Origin: Chryseobacterium turcicum
GTDB taxonomy: Bacteria; Bacteroidota; Bacteroidia; Flavobacteriales; Weeksellaceae
DNA length: 64,000 nt
Reading direction: 5' to 3'
Assembly: GCF_021010565.1 (NCBI RefSeq)
Contig: NZ_JAJNAY010000001.1
Coordinates: 3,195,840-3,259,839, forward strand
Below the pieces are notes generated by a model. That model was given only the letters and a program-made list of their open reading frames with translations, made no database searches and was not told where the DNA came from. The translations under genes and the position numbers were made by a program. Positions 18,093 through 27,226 of the stretch are shown here, piece by piece; the first letter of the stretch is position 1, and every line of letters begins with the position of its first letter.

Positions 18093-19010
18093 TTAAAGTA
18101 AATACTTCAACTTCTTGTTAAGATACACCAAAGCAAAGCTTACCGGAATTAAAATCGCTAGAAAAATAAGAATTTTAAAAGACTGAATTTCTTTATAAAA
18201 ATCAGATTTCATAATTAGTGGATGTACGACATAAATTGCAGTAGAAAAACTAGCCAAAATTTTCGACGTGGTTTTAATATAGATTTTCTGGCAGTATAAA
18301 AACAGCATTGGGCTTACAAAAATCAAAGAAAATAAGATGTCTGTACTTTCGCTGCTTATATATTTATAATTCAAAAAAGCTTCTGCAACTACGCACAATA
18401 GAGAAAAAATCACCAGGAGAGACGAATTTTTATATTTTGAAATATCAATTTTGTGTTTATTAATTAAAAATCCGATTGTTAAAAAAGGAAAACACACAAA
18501 AAGGAAGTTTCGGTAGTACAAATACATATTTAATACTGAATCTTTATCCCCTTCAAAATAATGAAGATTTCCTAAAACCTGAACGACATAGCCCAGCGAG
18601 AATAAAACCAGCGCTAAAACAATCAGTAATCTTGAATCTTGATTTCTGAGAAAATAAAGGAATAGTCCTGAAAAAAAAGTTCCTATCAAGTACCATAAAT
18701 GATGGTAACCAAAAATAATGGTCATCCAAATCTCATCATTATCTTTCCAATAAGAAATATAAATCAGCATCCAGATTGCATACAATAAAAAGGTTCTGAA
18801 AAGCCATTTTTTTAGCTTTTTCGCATTATCGATATGAAAGAAATAAAACCCGGTAATGACTAAAAAAACGGGAACAGCTATTCTAAAAAGCCCATTCACC
18901 AGCATATAACTTACCATCGGGTATGTTTCTTTCAAAAAATTCATATGCAGAAACACGACAAAAAATGCCAGTATGATTTTTAAAACATCAATTGATAAAT
19001 TTCTACCCAT
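18093..19010 (-). CDS. Acyltransferase family 3 (OafA/YrhL-like) membrane protein
   Basis: A 305-residue polytopic membrane protein of about nine to ten helices. The N-terminus SIDVLKIILAFFVVFLHM is the classic start of acyltransferase-3 proteins, with the catalytic-type His near residue 22. Such enzymes O-acylate surface sugars or lipids using a cytoplasmic acyl donor. A TACTTTTG box sits about 44 bases upstream on the minus strand. Confidence 0.75.
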   Translation of the reverse strand: MGRNLSIDVLKIILAFFVVFLHMNFLKETYPMVSYMLVNGLFRIAVPVFLVITGFYFFHIDNAKKLKKWLFRTFLLYAIWMLIYISYWKDNDEIWMTIIFGYHHLWYLIGTFFSGLFLYFLRNQDSRLLIVLALVLFSLGYVVQVLGNLHYFEGDKDSVLNMYLYYRNFLFVCFPFLTIGFLINKHKIDISKYKNSSLLVIFSLLCVVAEAFLNYKYISSESTDILFSLIFVSPMLFLYCQKIYIKTTSKILASFSTAIYVVHPLIMKSDFYKEIQSFKILIFLAILIPVSFALVYLNKKLKYLL

Positions 19011-19333
19011 AATTAGTTGAAATCAAACCCTGTGACTGAGGATTCAATTTTTGCAAAAGTAAATATTTAAAATTGATTATAAAGGTAAATTATTCTTCTG
19101 TTCATTCTCAAATACACAATAAAAATTAATTCATTTTATGTATATCCGTTTTCACTACTATTTCATAATTTAACGCAAAGGCAAACAAAGAATATTAAAA
19201 TTTGACTGTTTTAAAGTTATACAAGGGCGTAAACTTAGCAAAGAAATACAAAAAGTTATAAAATATGAGAAATTGTGAACAAGCATTATTCATTTTATTT
19301 AGATACATTTGAAAGGATTTTATTTTTAATAAT
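19011..19333. other. Divergent intergenic stretch of 323 bases
   Basis: No gene is seen. It holds the -7 box of the acyltransferase gene (minus strand, 19054-19061). Near 19171 there is a TTTAACGCAAAGG fragment that resembles one end of the fold-back repeat family but has no partner end, so it may be a decayed copy. Confidence 0.4.
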
Positions 19334-20290
19334 ATGAATTTTAAACATAAAGTATTACTCGCTTTCAATACACTTTATATAATTTTCACACAGGCTCAAC
19401 AGCTTAAAAACGGAAATTTCACAGAAAAAATTGACGGGATCAGTATCAATTATACCATCAAAGGAAATGGTCCTGTACTATTTGTGGGACATCCTAATTC
19501 AGGAAAAATCGGATATGAATTAACATTACAGCCATTAGAAAAACAATTCACAATGGTTTACTATGATTTGCGCGGGACAGGAAAATCTACTGCACCAAAA
19601 AAAGTAGAAGATTACAGTCTTGAAAAAAGTGTTTTAGAAATTGATGAATTAAGAAAAAAACTTAATATCGATAAAATCTGGTTTTTTGCACATTCTGACC
19701 AAAGCGGAATTGCGATGCTTTATAGTTTAGAATATCCTAATCATGTGGAAGGAATGATTTTAACCGGAACTTCTTTAGTTGCCTCTCCGGAAGAGGGTTA
19801 CAACCGAAAAAAAGAATCGGAAAACAAAAGAATAAAAGAATCTAAATGGTTTTCACAAGTCGTAAAAGACTGGGATTATATGTACATTCACAAAACCGAA
19901 AAAGCTCCCGATGGAAGAGATTTATCTGAAGCTCCGATGAAATGGTGGTGTTATGATGAAGAATCTTCGAAAAAAGTAATTCCGATTATGAAAGAAATTT
20001 CAAAAGCCGGAAGAAGAAAACTAGTGGATGGACAAATGCCTCAAGCTGAAAAAATGCTAGAATATTATTATCATCAGCAGAAAAAATTCTCGCAGATTAA
20101 AACAAAAACTTTGATTCTCAATGGAAAAGCAGATACCAATAACTCACCCGAATTTGCTGAACAGCTTCACAAAATATTACCCAATTCTAAATTGGTTTTC
20201 ATCGAAAAATCCGGTCATTTCCCTTGGATAGAAGATGCGACACAAAGTTTTGCAGAAATCAAAAAATGGCTTGAGGAAATTAAATTTTAA
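19334..20290 (+). CDS. Secreted alpha/beta hydrolase (proline iminopeptidase-like)
   Basis: A 318-residue alpha/beta hydrolase with an N-terminal signal peptide ending near AQA (about residue 22), so probably periplasmic. The oxyanion region is VGHPNSG and the strand DLRGTGKST is typical of the proline iminopeptidase branch. The nucleophile elbow reads AHSDQSG, where Gln replaces the usual small Gly two residues after Ser. The catalytic His is in SGHFPWIED near the C-terminus. Substrate unknown. Confidence 0.75.
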   Translation: MNFKHKVLLAFNTLYIIFTQAQQLKNGNFTEKIDGISINYTIKGNGPVLFVGHPNSGKIGYELTLQPLEKQFTMVYYDLRGTGKSTAPKKVEDYSLEKSVLEIDELRKKLNIDKIWFFAHSDQSGIAMLYSLEYPNHVEGMILTGTSLVASPEEGYNRKKESENKRIKESKWFSQVVKDWDYMYIHKTEKAPDGRDLSEAPMKWWCYDEESSKKVIPIMKEISKAGRRKLVDGQMPQAEKMLEYYYHQQKKFSQIKTKTLILNGKADTNNSPEFAEQLHKILPNSKLVFIEKSGHFPWIEDATQSFAEIKKWLEEIKF

Positions 20291-20308
20291 AGCCATCTAT
20301 TAAAAATA

Positions 20309-20342
20309 AAAATCCTGCTCCAGAAAACTGAAGCAGGATTTT
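20309..20342. terminator. Bidirectional terminator between convergent genes
   Basis: AAAATCCTGCT and AGCAGGATTTT form a perfect 11-base stem, with an inner CAG/CTG extension. Confidence 0.85.
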
Positions 20343-20359
20343 CTATTAAGAATTATCAA

Positions 20360-21265
20360 TTATTTCTTTGTCGCTAACGAATAGATTTTCTTTCCGCCAG
20401 TAATTAAAAACAAGGCAATTAACCCACCTGCTACACCAAACAGAACTTGTTTTACCACTTCATTCCAAGTTGGCAGTGAATGATGAAGAAAGTCGATATT
20501 ATGATCAAAAATTCCACCTGCAACCAAGATTAATGCGATTGTTCCAATGATTCCAAGCGCTTTTATAACGATAGGAAGTGCTTTCACAAGCAGATGTCCT
20601 AATGTACCAAAGAAGCCTTTATCATTACTTTTTTTAATTAATTTAAATCCTGCATCATCCATTCTTACGATTAATGCTACAATACCATAAACCCCTACAG
20701 TTGCAATAATTGAAACGATGGAAACAGTAACAACTTCCACAAGGAAAGGATCAAACTGTGATTTTAAAGCATCGTAACCGTCTTTTGCAGCAGCCAATGC
20801 GATAATAACAATCTCAAGAGACAAAATAAAATCAGTCGTAACTGCAGATTTCACTTTAGCTTTTTCTAGCGCCTCACCGTCTTCTTCAACATCCTGGGCT
20901 TCTTCGATTACTTCGTGTCCTTTTTTATCTCTATGAAATAAAAATTCTACAATTTTTTCAACTCCTTCATAAGCTAAATAAAACCCACCAATAATCAAAA
21001 TGATTTTAATGGCAGGCGAATACAGCCATTCGAGCAGGAAAACAAAAGGAACAATAATCAGTTTATTGATGAATGAACCTTTCATAATTTTCATCAATAC
21101 AGGAATTTCCCTTGAAGAAAGGAAACCTGTGGCTTTTTCTGCGTTTACCGCCAAATCATCGCCTAAGATACCTGCTGTTTTTTGGGTTGCAATTTTACTT
21201 GTTACAGCAACATCATCCATTAAAGCAGCGATATCATCTAAAATCGCAAAAAAACCAGACGCCAT
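20360..21265 (-). CDS. DUF808 family (YedI-like) membrane protein
   Basis: A 301-residue inner-membrane protein. The N-terminus GFFAILDDIAALMDDVA is the hallmark of the DUF808/YedI family, followed by about six hydrophobic helices and an acidic cytoplasmic loop near residues 115-135. The biochemical role of the family is not established. Single gene, convergent with the hydrolase. Confidence 0.8.
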   Translation of the reverse strand: MASGFFAILDDIAALMDDVAVTSKIATQKTAGILGDDLAVNAEKATGFLSSREIPVLMKIMKGSFINKLIIVPFVFLLEWLYSPAIKIILIIGGFYLAYEGVEKIVEFLFHRDKKGHEVIEEAQDVEEDGEALEKAKVKSAVTTDFILSLEIVIIALAAAKDGYDALKSQFDPFLVEVVTVSIVSIIATVGVYGIVALIVRMDDAGFKLIKKSNDKGFFGTLGHLLVKALPIVIKALGIIGTIALILVAGGIFDHNIDFLHHSLPTWNEVVKQVLFGVAGGLIALFLITGGKKIYSLATKK

Positions 21266-21418
21266 AGTATTTTAATATTTTTTTAATAAGTGTTAAGTCT
21301 TACAAAAATATAGATTTTAATTGGTTTCAAAGAACTTTTAAATCTCATTTGTCAGAATAATTGTTTATTAGGGAAAGTAATTTTATATTTAAAAAAGTTT
21401 TTACTTATTTTTATTTAA

Positions 21419-21832
21419 ATGAAATTGACCTTAAAAATTTTAATCGCTATATTCTCACTTACAATACTTTCTCATTGTAAGGAAAAATTGACAAAGCCTA
21501 TTTCCTTTTTCGAAGATTATGATTTGAATTCCGGCAAATATAAATTGGAAGTCTATCAAATTGAAGGTGAAATTATTGATGATTTTAAAAAATTTTACAT
21601 TGATGATTCTGAAACTTTAAAAAAAATGCAAAAACAATGGATTTTTAAATATAAATCTGAAGTGATGCCTTGCGGATTTGGATATGAATTACATTTGGTA
21701 AAAGACCATAAAATCATCAAAAAAACTTTAATAAATATTGATTGTGAGTACATGCAAGGTTGGATACATTTTCCGAAAGAATATCTTACAGACCACAAAA
21801 ATCATTTTAAAAGAATTATAGAAAATGACTAA
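21419..21832 (+). CDS. Small putative lipoprotein, unknown function
   Basis: A 137-residue protein with an N-terminal hydrophobic segment ending LTILSHCKEK, a weak lipobox with Cys at about residue 20. The rest is a soluble domain with no recognised motif. It overlaps the next gene by 8 bases, so the two are probably co-expressed. Confidence 0.55.
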   Translation: MKLTLKILIAIFSLTILSHCKEKLTKPISFFEDYDLNSGKYKLEVYQIEGEIIDDFKKFYIDDSETLKKMQKQWIFKYKSEVMPCGFGYELHLVKDHKIIKKTLINIDCEYMQGWIHFPKEYLTDHKNHFKRIIEND

Positions 21833-22340
21833 ATTTAACTTAAGCTCAATAAAAAGAATATTTTTTTTCTTTTTTGTAATTATAATTCCTCAATTTCTAT
21901 TTGCTCAGATAAATGATGACAACATCCGATTAAAAACTTTACAAAAATCAAACATTGGCAAAAAATACATTTATGGAAAATGGAATGAAAAAGGTGGGAC
22001 AGAAACTCATTTAACTTATTTAGGAAATGTCGTTTCAAAAAAAGGCATTTATAAAATTATGAATTCTACTTGGCTTTGGGGATTATCACGAAGAGCAACT
22101 AATCGCATTTTAATTTTCAACAATCTTAATCAATATATTGGGGAATACAGTGTAATAATGATGTCAGATTTGCCACAAAAATTTAGACATGGAATATTGA
22201 TATTTAAAAACAAGAATAATGACTGTGACCGAAGAGTGTCATCAAAAATTAATTTTAAAAATGGTATTCCAAAACAGTTTTTCCGAGAATGCAAAAATGG
22301 TTCTGGTGACCTTTATGAGTTTGATAGTTTTATAGAATAA
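21825..22340 (+). CDS. Secreted protein of unknown function
   Basis: A 171-residue protein with a signal peptide (RIFFFFFVIIIPQFLFAQ) cleaved near residue 28. No family recognised. It starts inside the 3' end of the preceding lipoprotein gene, indicating translational coupling, and is followed 52 bases later by the esterase gene. Confidence 0.55.
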   Translation: MTKFNLSSIKRIFFFFFVIIIPQFLFAQINDDNIRLKTLQKSNIGKKYIYGKWNEKGGTETHLTYLGNVVSKKGIYKIMNSTWLWGLSRRATNRILIFNNLNQYIGEYSVIMMSDLPQKFRHGILIFKNKNNDCDRRVSSKINFKNGIPKQFFRECKNGSGDLYEFDSFIE

Positions 22341-22391
22341 AATCATATTTGTTTATCATCATAAAAATCAAATTCTCCTTACCTTTACTTT

Positions 22392-23252
22392 ATGAAAAAG
22401 CTGATTCTCAATTACCATTTCTTTGTTTTAGGATTAATTGGTTTGGTATTAAATTCATGCAATTCTAAATTCAGAGTTTGGGTGGGAAAAGACAGTCAGA
22501 AAATTTATAATCTGAAATATGGAGAACACAAACGCCAGAAAATGGATGTTTTTCTTCCTGCAGAATATCCACAAGATTCTCCTGTGATTTTAATTGTTCA
22601 TGGTGGCGCATGGAAATATGGCAGAAAAGAGCACATGATACAAATTCAAAAAATGCTTTTTGAAAATAATATTCCGAGCATTAATATGAATTATCGCTTG
22701 GTTTCAAAACATTTCACTTATAAAAATCAGTTAGAAGACATCGATTCTGTGATTGAAAAATTCAATGCGCTTTCAAAGAATGCAGAACTTCAACCCAATA
22801 ATTATATTCTTTTGGGTGAAAGTGCGGGTGGCCATTTGGCACTGCTCTACGGATATCAGAATCCTGATAAAATCAAGAAAGTCATTTCTTTAAGCGGACC
22901 GACAGATTTTTATTCCCCTAACTATTTAAATTCATTTTATTCAAAATATACTTCAGGAACCATTCAAAAAGTAGTTGGAACAAAATTTAACCGTAAAAAT
23001 TTGTCTGAGGATTTTCAAAAAGCGAGCCCCATAGCGAATGTTACCAATGTTCCCACTCTTTTATTTCAGGGAAATCAGGATTTTTTGGTCAATCAGAAAC
23101 AAGGTTTGGCATTAGATTCAGCTTTAACGAAGATGAATGTTCCGCATAAATTGGTTTTCATGGATAAAACAGGACACGCACCCAGATTTTTCAACAAGAA
23201 AAAAAGAGATAGCATTATCTATCCTAATATTCTGGAGTGGATTAAAAATTAG
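22392..23252 (+). CDS. Alpha/beta hydrolase (HSL/BD-FAE-like esterase), lipoprotein
   Basis: A 286-residue esterase. A lipoprotein signal ends VLNSCNSK (Cys near residue 23). The HGGAW oxyanion motif (about 70-74), the GESAGG nucleophile elbow (Ser near 144), a late Asp (QGNQDFL) and the TGHAPR His give a complete catalytic set of the hormone-sensitive-lipase-like family. It probably hydrolyses short acyl or acetyl esters in the periplasm. Confidence 0.75.
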   Translation: MKKLILNYHFFVLGLIGLVLNSCNSKFRVWVGKDSQKIYNLKYGEHKRQKMDVFLPAEYPQDSPVILIVHGGAWKYGRKEHMIQIQKMLFENNIPSINMNYRLVSKHFTYKNQLEDIDSVIEKFNALSKNAELQPNNYILLGESAGGHLALLYGYQNPDKIKKVISLSGPTDFYSPNYLNSFYSKYTSGTIQKVVGTKFNRKNLSEDFQKASPIANVTNVPTLLFQGNQDFLVNQKQGLALDSALTKMNVPHKLVFMDKTGHAPRFFNKKKRDSIIYPNILEWIKN

Positions 23253-23414
23253 ATTAATATATCCTTCTCTTCTTTAATTCGCTATTATCCTTGAGAATAC
23301 GTTGTATTTCATCGTTCAATTTACATGTTTGTATATCCTACGGTCATTATTTTTACGTTAAAAAAAATAACACCTACTATTTGTAAGTAAAAATGAAACC
23401 TTAGGATGTATTTT

Positions 23415-23563
23415 TTAACGCAAAGTTTATTTTTTAAGCATTGATTTTTAGAAGGCAAATGAATTTGCTTCGCGAAGCTTGAAAATAGAGCTTCATCAAA
23501 TCAACTTGTTGATTCATCTTTGCTCCTTAAATAAGGAAGAGTATTTAATAAAACTTTGCGTGA
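23415..23563 (-). repeat. Fold-back intergenic repeat, copy 3 (inverted)
   Basis: The same element as at 1657-1984 in reverse orientation: it starts TTTAACGCAAAG, contains GCAAATGAATTTGC, GAAGCTTGAAAATAGAGCTTC and AATCAACTTGTTGATT in reversed order, and ends ACTTTGCGT. It explains most of the 23253-23675 gap, which shows no gene. Confidence 0.7.
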
Positions 23564-23629
23564 AATAGAAGAATTATAAGAATCTATATCTGAAAAAAAA
23601 TTGGGTAAATTTATCTTAGAAGCAAAAAA

Positions 23630-23656
23630 ATAACCTGCAACAAAATTGCAGGTTAT
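23630..23656 (-). terminator. Terminator of the DedA gene
   Basis: ATAACCTGCAA and TTGCAGGTTAT form a perfect 11-base stem; on the minus strand it is followed by seven T. Confidence 0.85.
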
Positions 23657-23675
23657 CTCTTATATTTTAAATTGA

Positions 23676-24392
23676 TTATTTTTCTTTGTCAATTAAGTCG
23701 TCTAAAACCTCATCTTCCAGTTTCGGATTTCCTTTCGGAGCTCCAAACATAAATTTCAGAACCACAGGAACCGTAGTAATTAAAACAATCACAATAATGA
23801 TAAATTCAAGTTTTTCTTTCAGATTGATTCCGAATTGCTCAAGGAATAACTTATCCAGGTAATGTCCTGCAAAGATTAAACTGAAAGACCAAAGAATACC
23901 TCCGATAATGTTATCGCGTAGGAATGCTTTTTTGTCCATCTTCACAATACCCGCCACAATAGGCATAAAAGTTCTTACCACAGGTAAAAATCTTGCCATA
24001 ATAATTGCCAAGGCTCCATTTTTTTCAAAGAAATCATGTGCCTGATAAAGGTATTTTTTCTTGAAAAGCATGGTATCTTTTTTCTTGTATAAAGCCGGAC
24101 CTGTTTTGCTTCCGAACCAATACCCTACCTGATTACCTACAATTGCAGCTAAAGCTACAGCACTTGCCAAAATGGTGGTGTCTAAAAAGTCACTACCTGT
24201 AGAACCAAATGTTTTAGAAATAATGTCTACTGCATAAATTCCTGAAACAAAAAGCAGTGAATCTCCCGGAAGGAAAAACCCTACAAACAAACCTGTTTCG
24301 GCAAATATGATAAACAATATTACCCAAAACCCACCCATGTTGATATAAAACTCAGGGTTTAATAAATCTTTCCAACTATTGAAATCTTCCAT
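23676..24392 (-). CDS. DedA-family inner-membrane protein
   Basis: A 238-residue DedA/SNARE-associated (VTT-domain) protein with about five hydrophobic segments. Family marks include FVGFFLPGDSLLF near residues 36-48, the GNQVGYWFGSKTGPAL block and ARFLPVVRTFMPIVAG with the key Arg and Pro residues. DedA proteins act as lipid scramblases or transporters needed for membrane homeostasis. A TATTTTTG box lies upstream on the minus strand (24409-24416). Confidence 0.85.
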   Translation of the reverse strand: MEDFNSWKDLLNPEFYINMGGFWVILFIIFAETGLFVGFFLPGDSLLFVSGIYAVDIISKTFGSTGSDFLDTTILASAVALAAIVGNQVGYWFGSKTGPALYKKKDTMLFKKKYLYQAHDFFEKNGALAIIMARFLPVVRTFMPIVAGIVKMDKKAFLRDNIIGGILWSFSLIFAGHYLDKLFLEQFGINLKEKLEFIIIVIVLITTVPVVLKFMFGAPKGNPKLEDEVLDDLIDKEK

Positions 24393-24479
24393 ATGTAATG
24401 ATGATGAACAAAAATAAGCTTAATAAAATTATGCTGAAAATATATTAGCATATTTTAACAAAAATGTAAACATGATTTT

Positions 24480-25592
24480 CTATAGGTCGAAATCATCGTC
24501 TGAAACCGCGGTTCCATCGGCCATAAGAAACGCTTTGAGGAATGGCGTAAGATTTCCGTTCATCACTCCATCAACATCTGATGTTTCGTGACCCGAGCGC
24601 ACATCTTTTACCAATTTGTAAGGATGCATCACATAGTTTCGAATCTGACTTCCCCACTCGATTTTCATTTTATTGGCTTCAATTTCAGTTCTGGCCCTCA
24701 AACGTTCTTCCAATTCCATTTCATACAATCTGGATTTTAAAAGTTGCATTGCTTTTTCTTTATTCTGAAGCTGAGAACGTGATTCTGAGTTTTCGATGAT
24801 AATTCCTGTTGGTGCATGACGAAGACGAACAGCAGTTTCTACCTTGTTTACGTTTTGCCCACCCGCTCCGGAGCTTCGCATTGTTTCAAATGAAATATCT
24901 GCCGGATTGATGTTGATTTCAATCGTATCATCCACCAAAGGATAAACATAGACAGAAACGAAACTGGTATGTCGTTTTGCGTTAGAATCAAAAGGAGAAA
25001 TTCTTACCAATCTATGAACACCATTTTCACCTTTCAGATATCCAAAAGCGTATTCGCCATCGATTTCTAAGGTTACAGTTTTCACACCTGCAACTTCACC
25101 TTCCTGATAATTTAGTTCTTTTATTTTATAACCCTGCTTTTCCGCCCACATATTATACATCCTCATTAGCATTGCTGCCCAATCACAACTTTCAGTTCCA
25201 CCCGCTCCTGCCGTGATTTGAAGAACAGCAGAAAGCTCATCACCTTCATTAGAAAGCATGTTTTTAAATTCCAGATTTTCTATTTTTTCTAATAATTTAG
25301 GAAAAGCTTCATCTAACTCTTTTTCAGAATCGGCATCTTCTTTTGCAAACTCAAGCAAAACCTGCAAATCCTCAAACTGAGAATTGATTTCTTCATATTC
25401 TTCCACCCATTTCTTTTTGGAACGAAGTTGTTTCAGAAAAACTTCAGCCGTTTTTGGATTATCCCAAAATTCCGGAGCTGCCGTTTTTTCGTCATCATTA
25501 GAAATCTCTATCTTCTTTTTGTCAATTTGAAGATATTTATGAAGGTCTTCAATTCTAGATTGAATTTCTTTTATCTGGTCGTTATTAATCAA
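24480..25592 (-). CDS. prfB: Peptide chain release factor 2
   Basis: A 370-residue RF2 that terminates translation at UGA and UAA. The SPF codon-recognition tripeptide lies in RISPFDS, and the GGQ catalytic motif in [12 protein letters not shown]. The frame is continuous from an ATG at 25592: the programmed +1 frameshift near codon 26 found in many prfB genes is absent. A TAAATTTG box lies 20 bases upstream on the minus strand. Confidence 0.95.
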   Translation of the reverse strand: MINNDQIKEIQSRIEDLHKYLQIDKKKIEISNDDEKTAAPEFWDNPKTAEVFLKQLRSKKKWVEEYEEINSQFEDLQVLLEFAKEDADSEKELDEAFPKLLEKIENLEFKNMLSNEGDELSAVLQITAGAGGTESCDWAAMLMRMYNMWAEKQGYKIKELNYQEGEVAGVKTVTLEIDGEYAFGYLKGENGVHRLVRISPFDSNAKRHTSFVSVYVYPLVDDTIEININPADISFETMRSSGAGGQNVNKVETAVRLRHAPTGIIIENSESRSQLQNKEKAMQLLKSRLYEMELEERLRARTEIEANKMKIEWGSQIRNYVMHPYKLVKDVRSGHETSDVDGVMNGNLTPFLKAFLMADGTAVSDDDFDL

Positions 25593-25814
25593 AGCTAAAA
25601 AATTTGAAAAGCAAATTTACGGATAAAATCACGAGTATTGGATAATGTGTAATAAGTTATAAAAATTGTTGTGAATAATCTGTTCAAATAAGCCTCTATA
25701 AGCTATAAATTCATCATTTTATCTTTGTCTTTTTTTTCCCACGAATGCACAAATATTAGGATGTGAAATTTTTAGGAAAAATGATTATTTTAATTATCCT
25801 CGAAGCCATAAACA

Positions 25815-25844
25815 AATAAGCCGATTAATTAAAACCGGCTTATT
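25815..25844 (-). terminator. Terminator of the T9SS cargo gene
   Basis: AATAAGCCG and CGGCTTATT form a perfect 9-base stem downstream of the minus-strand gene ending at 25899. Confidence 0.7.
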
Positions 25845-25898
25845 AAACAATGATTTTTTGTAAATTATATAATAATCAAAGTGGAAAAAAACTCTATC

Positions 25899-26858
25899 TT
25901 ATTTTTTCACCACTTTCTGTGATGAAATTGTACCATTTTTGTTTTTAAGAACCAAAATATAATTTCCTTTATCTAAGAAAGATAAATCTAATTTTGTCTT
26001 AGGCTCTATACTAGCTTTAATTGTTTTCCCTGAAAAATCTAAAACTTCGATTGAAGTAACATCAGAAATATCAGCAAAATTTAATTCGTTTGAAAAAGGA
26101 TTTGGATAAACAGACTGGTCTTTTACTTTTTTAGCATCTGAAACAGAAAGTTGGGCAACCTGTGCAGACACTGCAAATACATTAATCACTGTTACTTCTG
26201 TAGAAGTTTTTTTAACGGTAACTGAAGTAATCACTTTAGATTGATTACCCGCACTTATTGCCAAAGGAATCTGATAAATTCTAGGGTTTGTACCTCCAGC
26301 TGCATCTAAGGCATTTGAAGCTCTGTTGATTCTTCCGATTCCCTGAATGGCCGCACTCGTTCCACCATACCAATCCTGAAAATTTGTAGCGGCAAAAACC
26401 TGTGTAGTTCCATCTTGGAAATTAACGGTAATATCCCCTGTAGAAGGGCCACTACCGCTTACCGCAAGAACATATAAATTATTTGCAGCAGTTGGCGTTG
26501 CCAAAGTAAGTGTTCCTGTATCGTTTGCATTAGGAAGTCTTAAAGAATTATTTCCAGAATACGTTGCCAATTGGTACGTTAAGCCGCTTGTTGTTGCTAC
26601 AGCAGAAGTAATAAGCCCGTTCTCTGGTAAACCATACGTTAAAGCTGAAGCCGAAGAATTTACTTTAAAATCTCTGGACATGTACGCAAAATTATCGGTG
26701 TCTTTATCTAAACTCATGGTTGTAGAATTTAAAGATGGACCTACTCCGTTTGCGATGACATCTGCATTGAAACCTGTAACCGTTAATGACTGATATGATT
26801 GTGCGTTTATCTGAGTAAAAGCCAAGATTACCCCAAGAGAAAATAGTTTTCTTTTCAT
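25899..26858 (-). CDS. Secreted protein with type IX (T9SS type A) sorting domain
   Basis: A 319-residue exported protein. A signal peptide ends near TQINAQ (about residue 19). The middle is a Ser/Thr/Asn-rich beta domain. The last 75 residues are a T9SS type A sorting domain: it opens with VYPNPF, has a VLDFSGK strand, the LDLSFLDKGNYIL block and ends in QKVVKK. It is therefore exported through the Bacteroidota type IX system to the surface or medium. The ligand or activity is unknown. Confidence 0.8.
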   Translation of the reverse strand: MKRKLFSLGVILAFTQINAQSYQSLTVTGFNADVIANGVGPSLNSTTMSLDKDTDNFAYMSRDFKVNSSASALTYGLPENGLITSAVATTSGLTYQLATYSGNNSLRLPNANDTGTLTLATPTAANNLYVLAVSGSGPSTGDITVNFQDGTTQVFAATNFQDWYGGTSAAIQGIGRINRASNALDAAGGTNPRIYQIPLAISAGNQSKVITSVTVKKTSTEVTVINVFAVSAQVAQLSVSDAKKVKDQSVYPNPFSNELNFADISDVTSIEVLDFSGKTIKASIEPKTKLDLSFLDKGNYILVLKNKNGTISSQKVVKK

Positions 26859-27226
26859 AAGTTTTTATATTAATGTTGATAAGTTTTGAACGTGAGTGTA
26901 AGTTTCTTTTCAGAATTAAAAAGATGAACAAATATATAAGATGACCTGTGAAAAGCACTACTCAGAGCATACAAAGTACATACTCAATACATACTCACAC
27001 TACTTAGAATTGCTCATATAGCAATATTTCAGAAACATAAAACACTTTTCAATAATTAATCCAATTATAAAAAATAAAAAAATATATAAAAACAACTAAT
27101 ATCACAAAAAATTAACAATGACAAAAAAAGTAACAATTTAGAAATACTTACAATATTAGATTTGAAACAAAAAAACCATTACTGTTTAAAAGTAATGGTT
27201 TTTGATATTTCTTATAAAAAGTAGAT
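26859..27226. other. AT-rich intergenic stretch of 368 bases
   Basis: No gene is seen. It carries a short repeat of AGTACATACTCAATACATACTCA near 26969-26995 and, at its right end, the terminator of the AAA ATPase gene. No promoter could be assigned with confidence. Confidence 0.4.
27166..27203 (-). terminator. Terminator of the AAA ATPase gene
   Basis: AAACCATTACT and AGTAATGGTTT form a perfect 11-base stem with an A run on the left, giving a T run on the minus strand. Confidence 0.8.

Noticed and set aside
24480..25592. Programmed frameshift in prfB
   Set aside because: The frame is continuous from ATG to stop and no in-frame TGA lies near codon 26.
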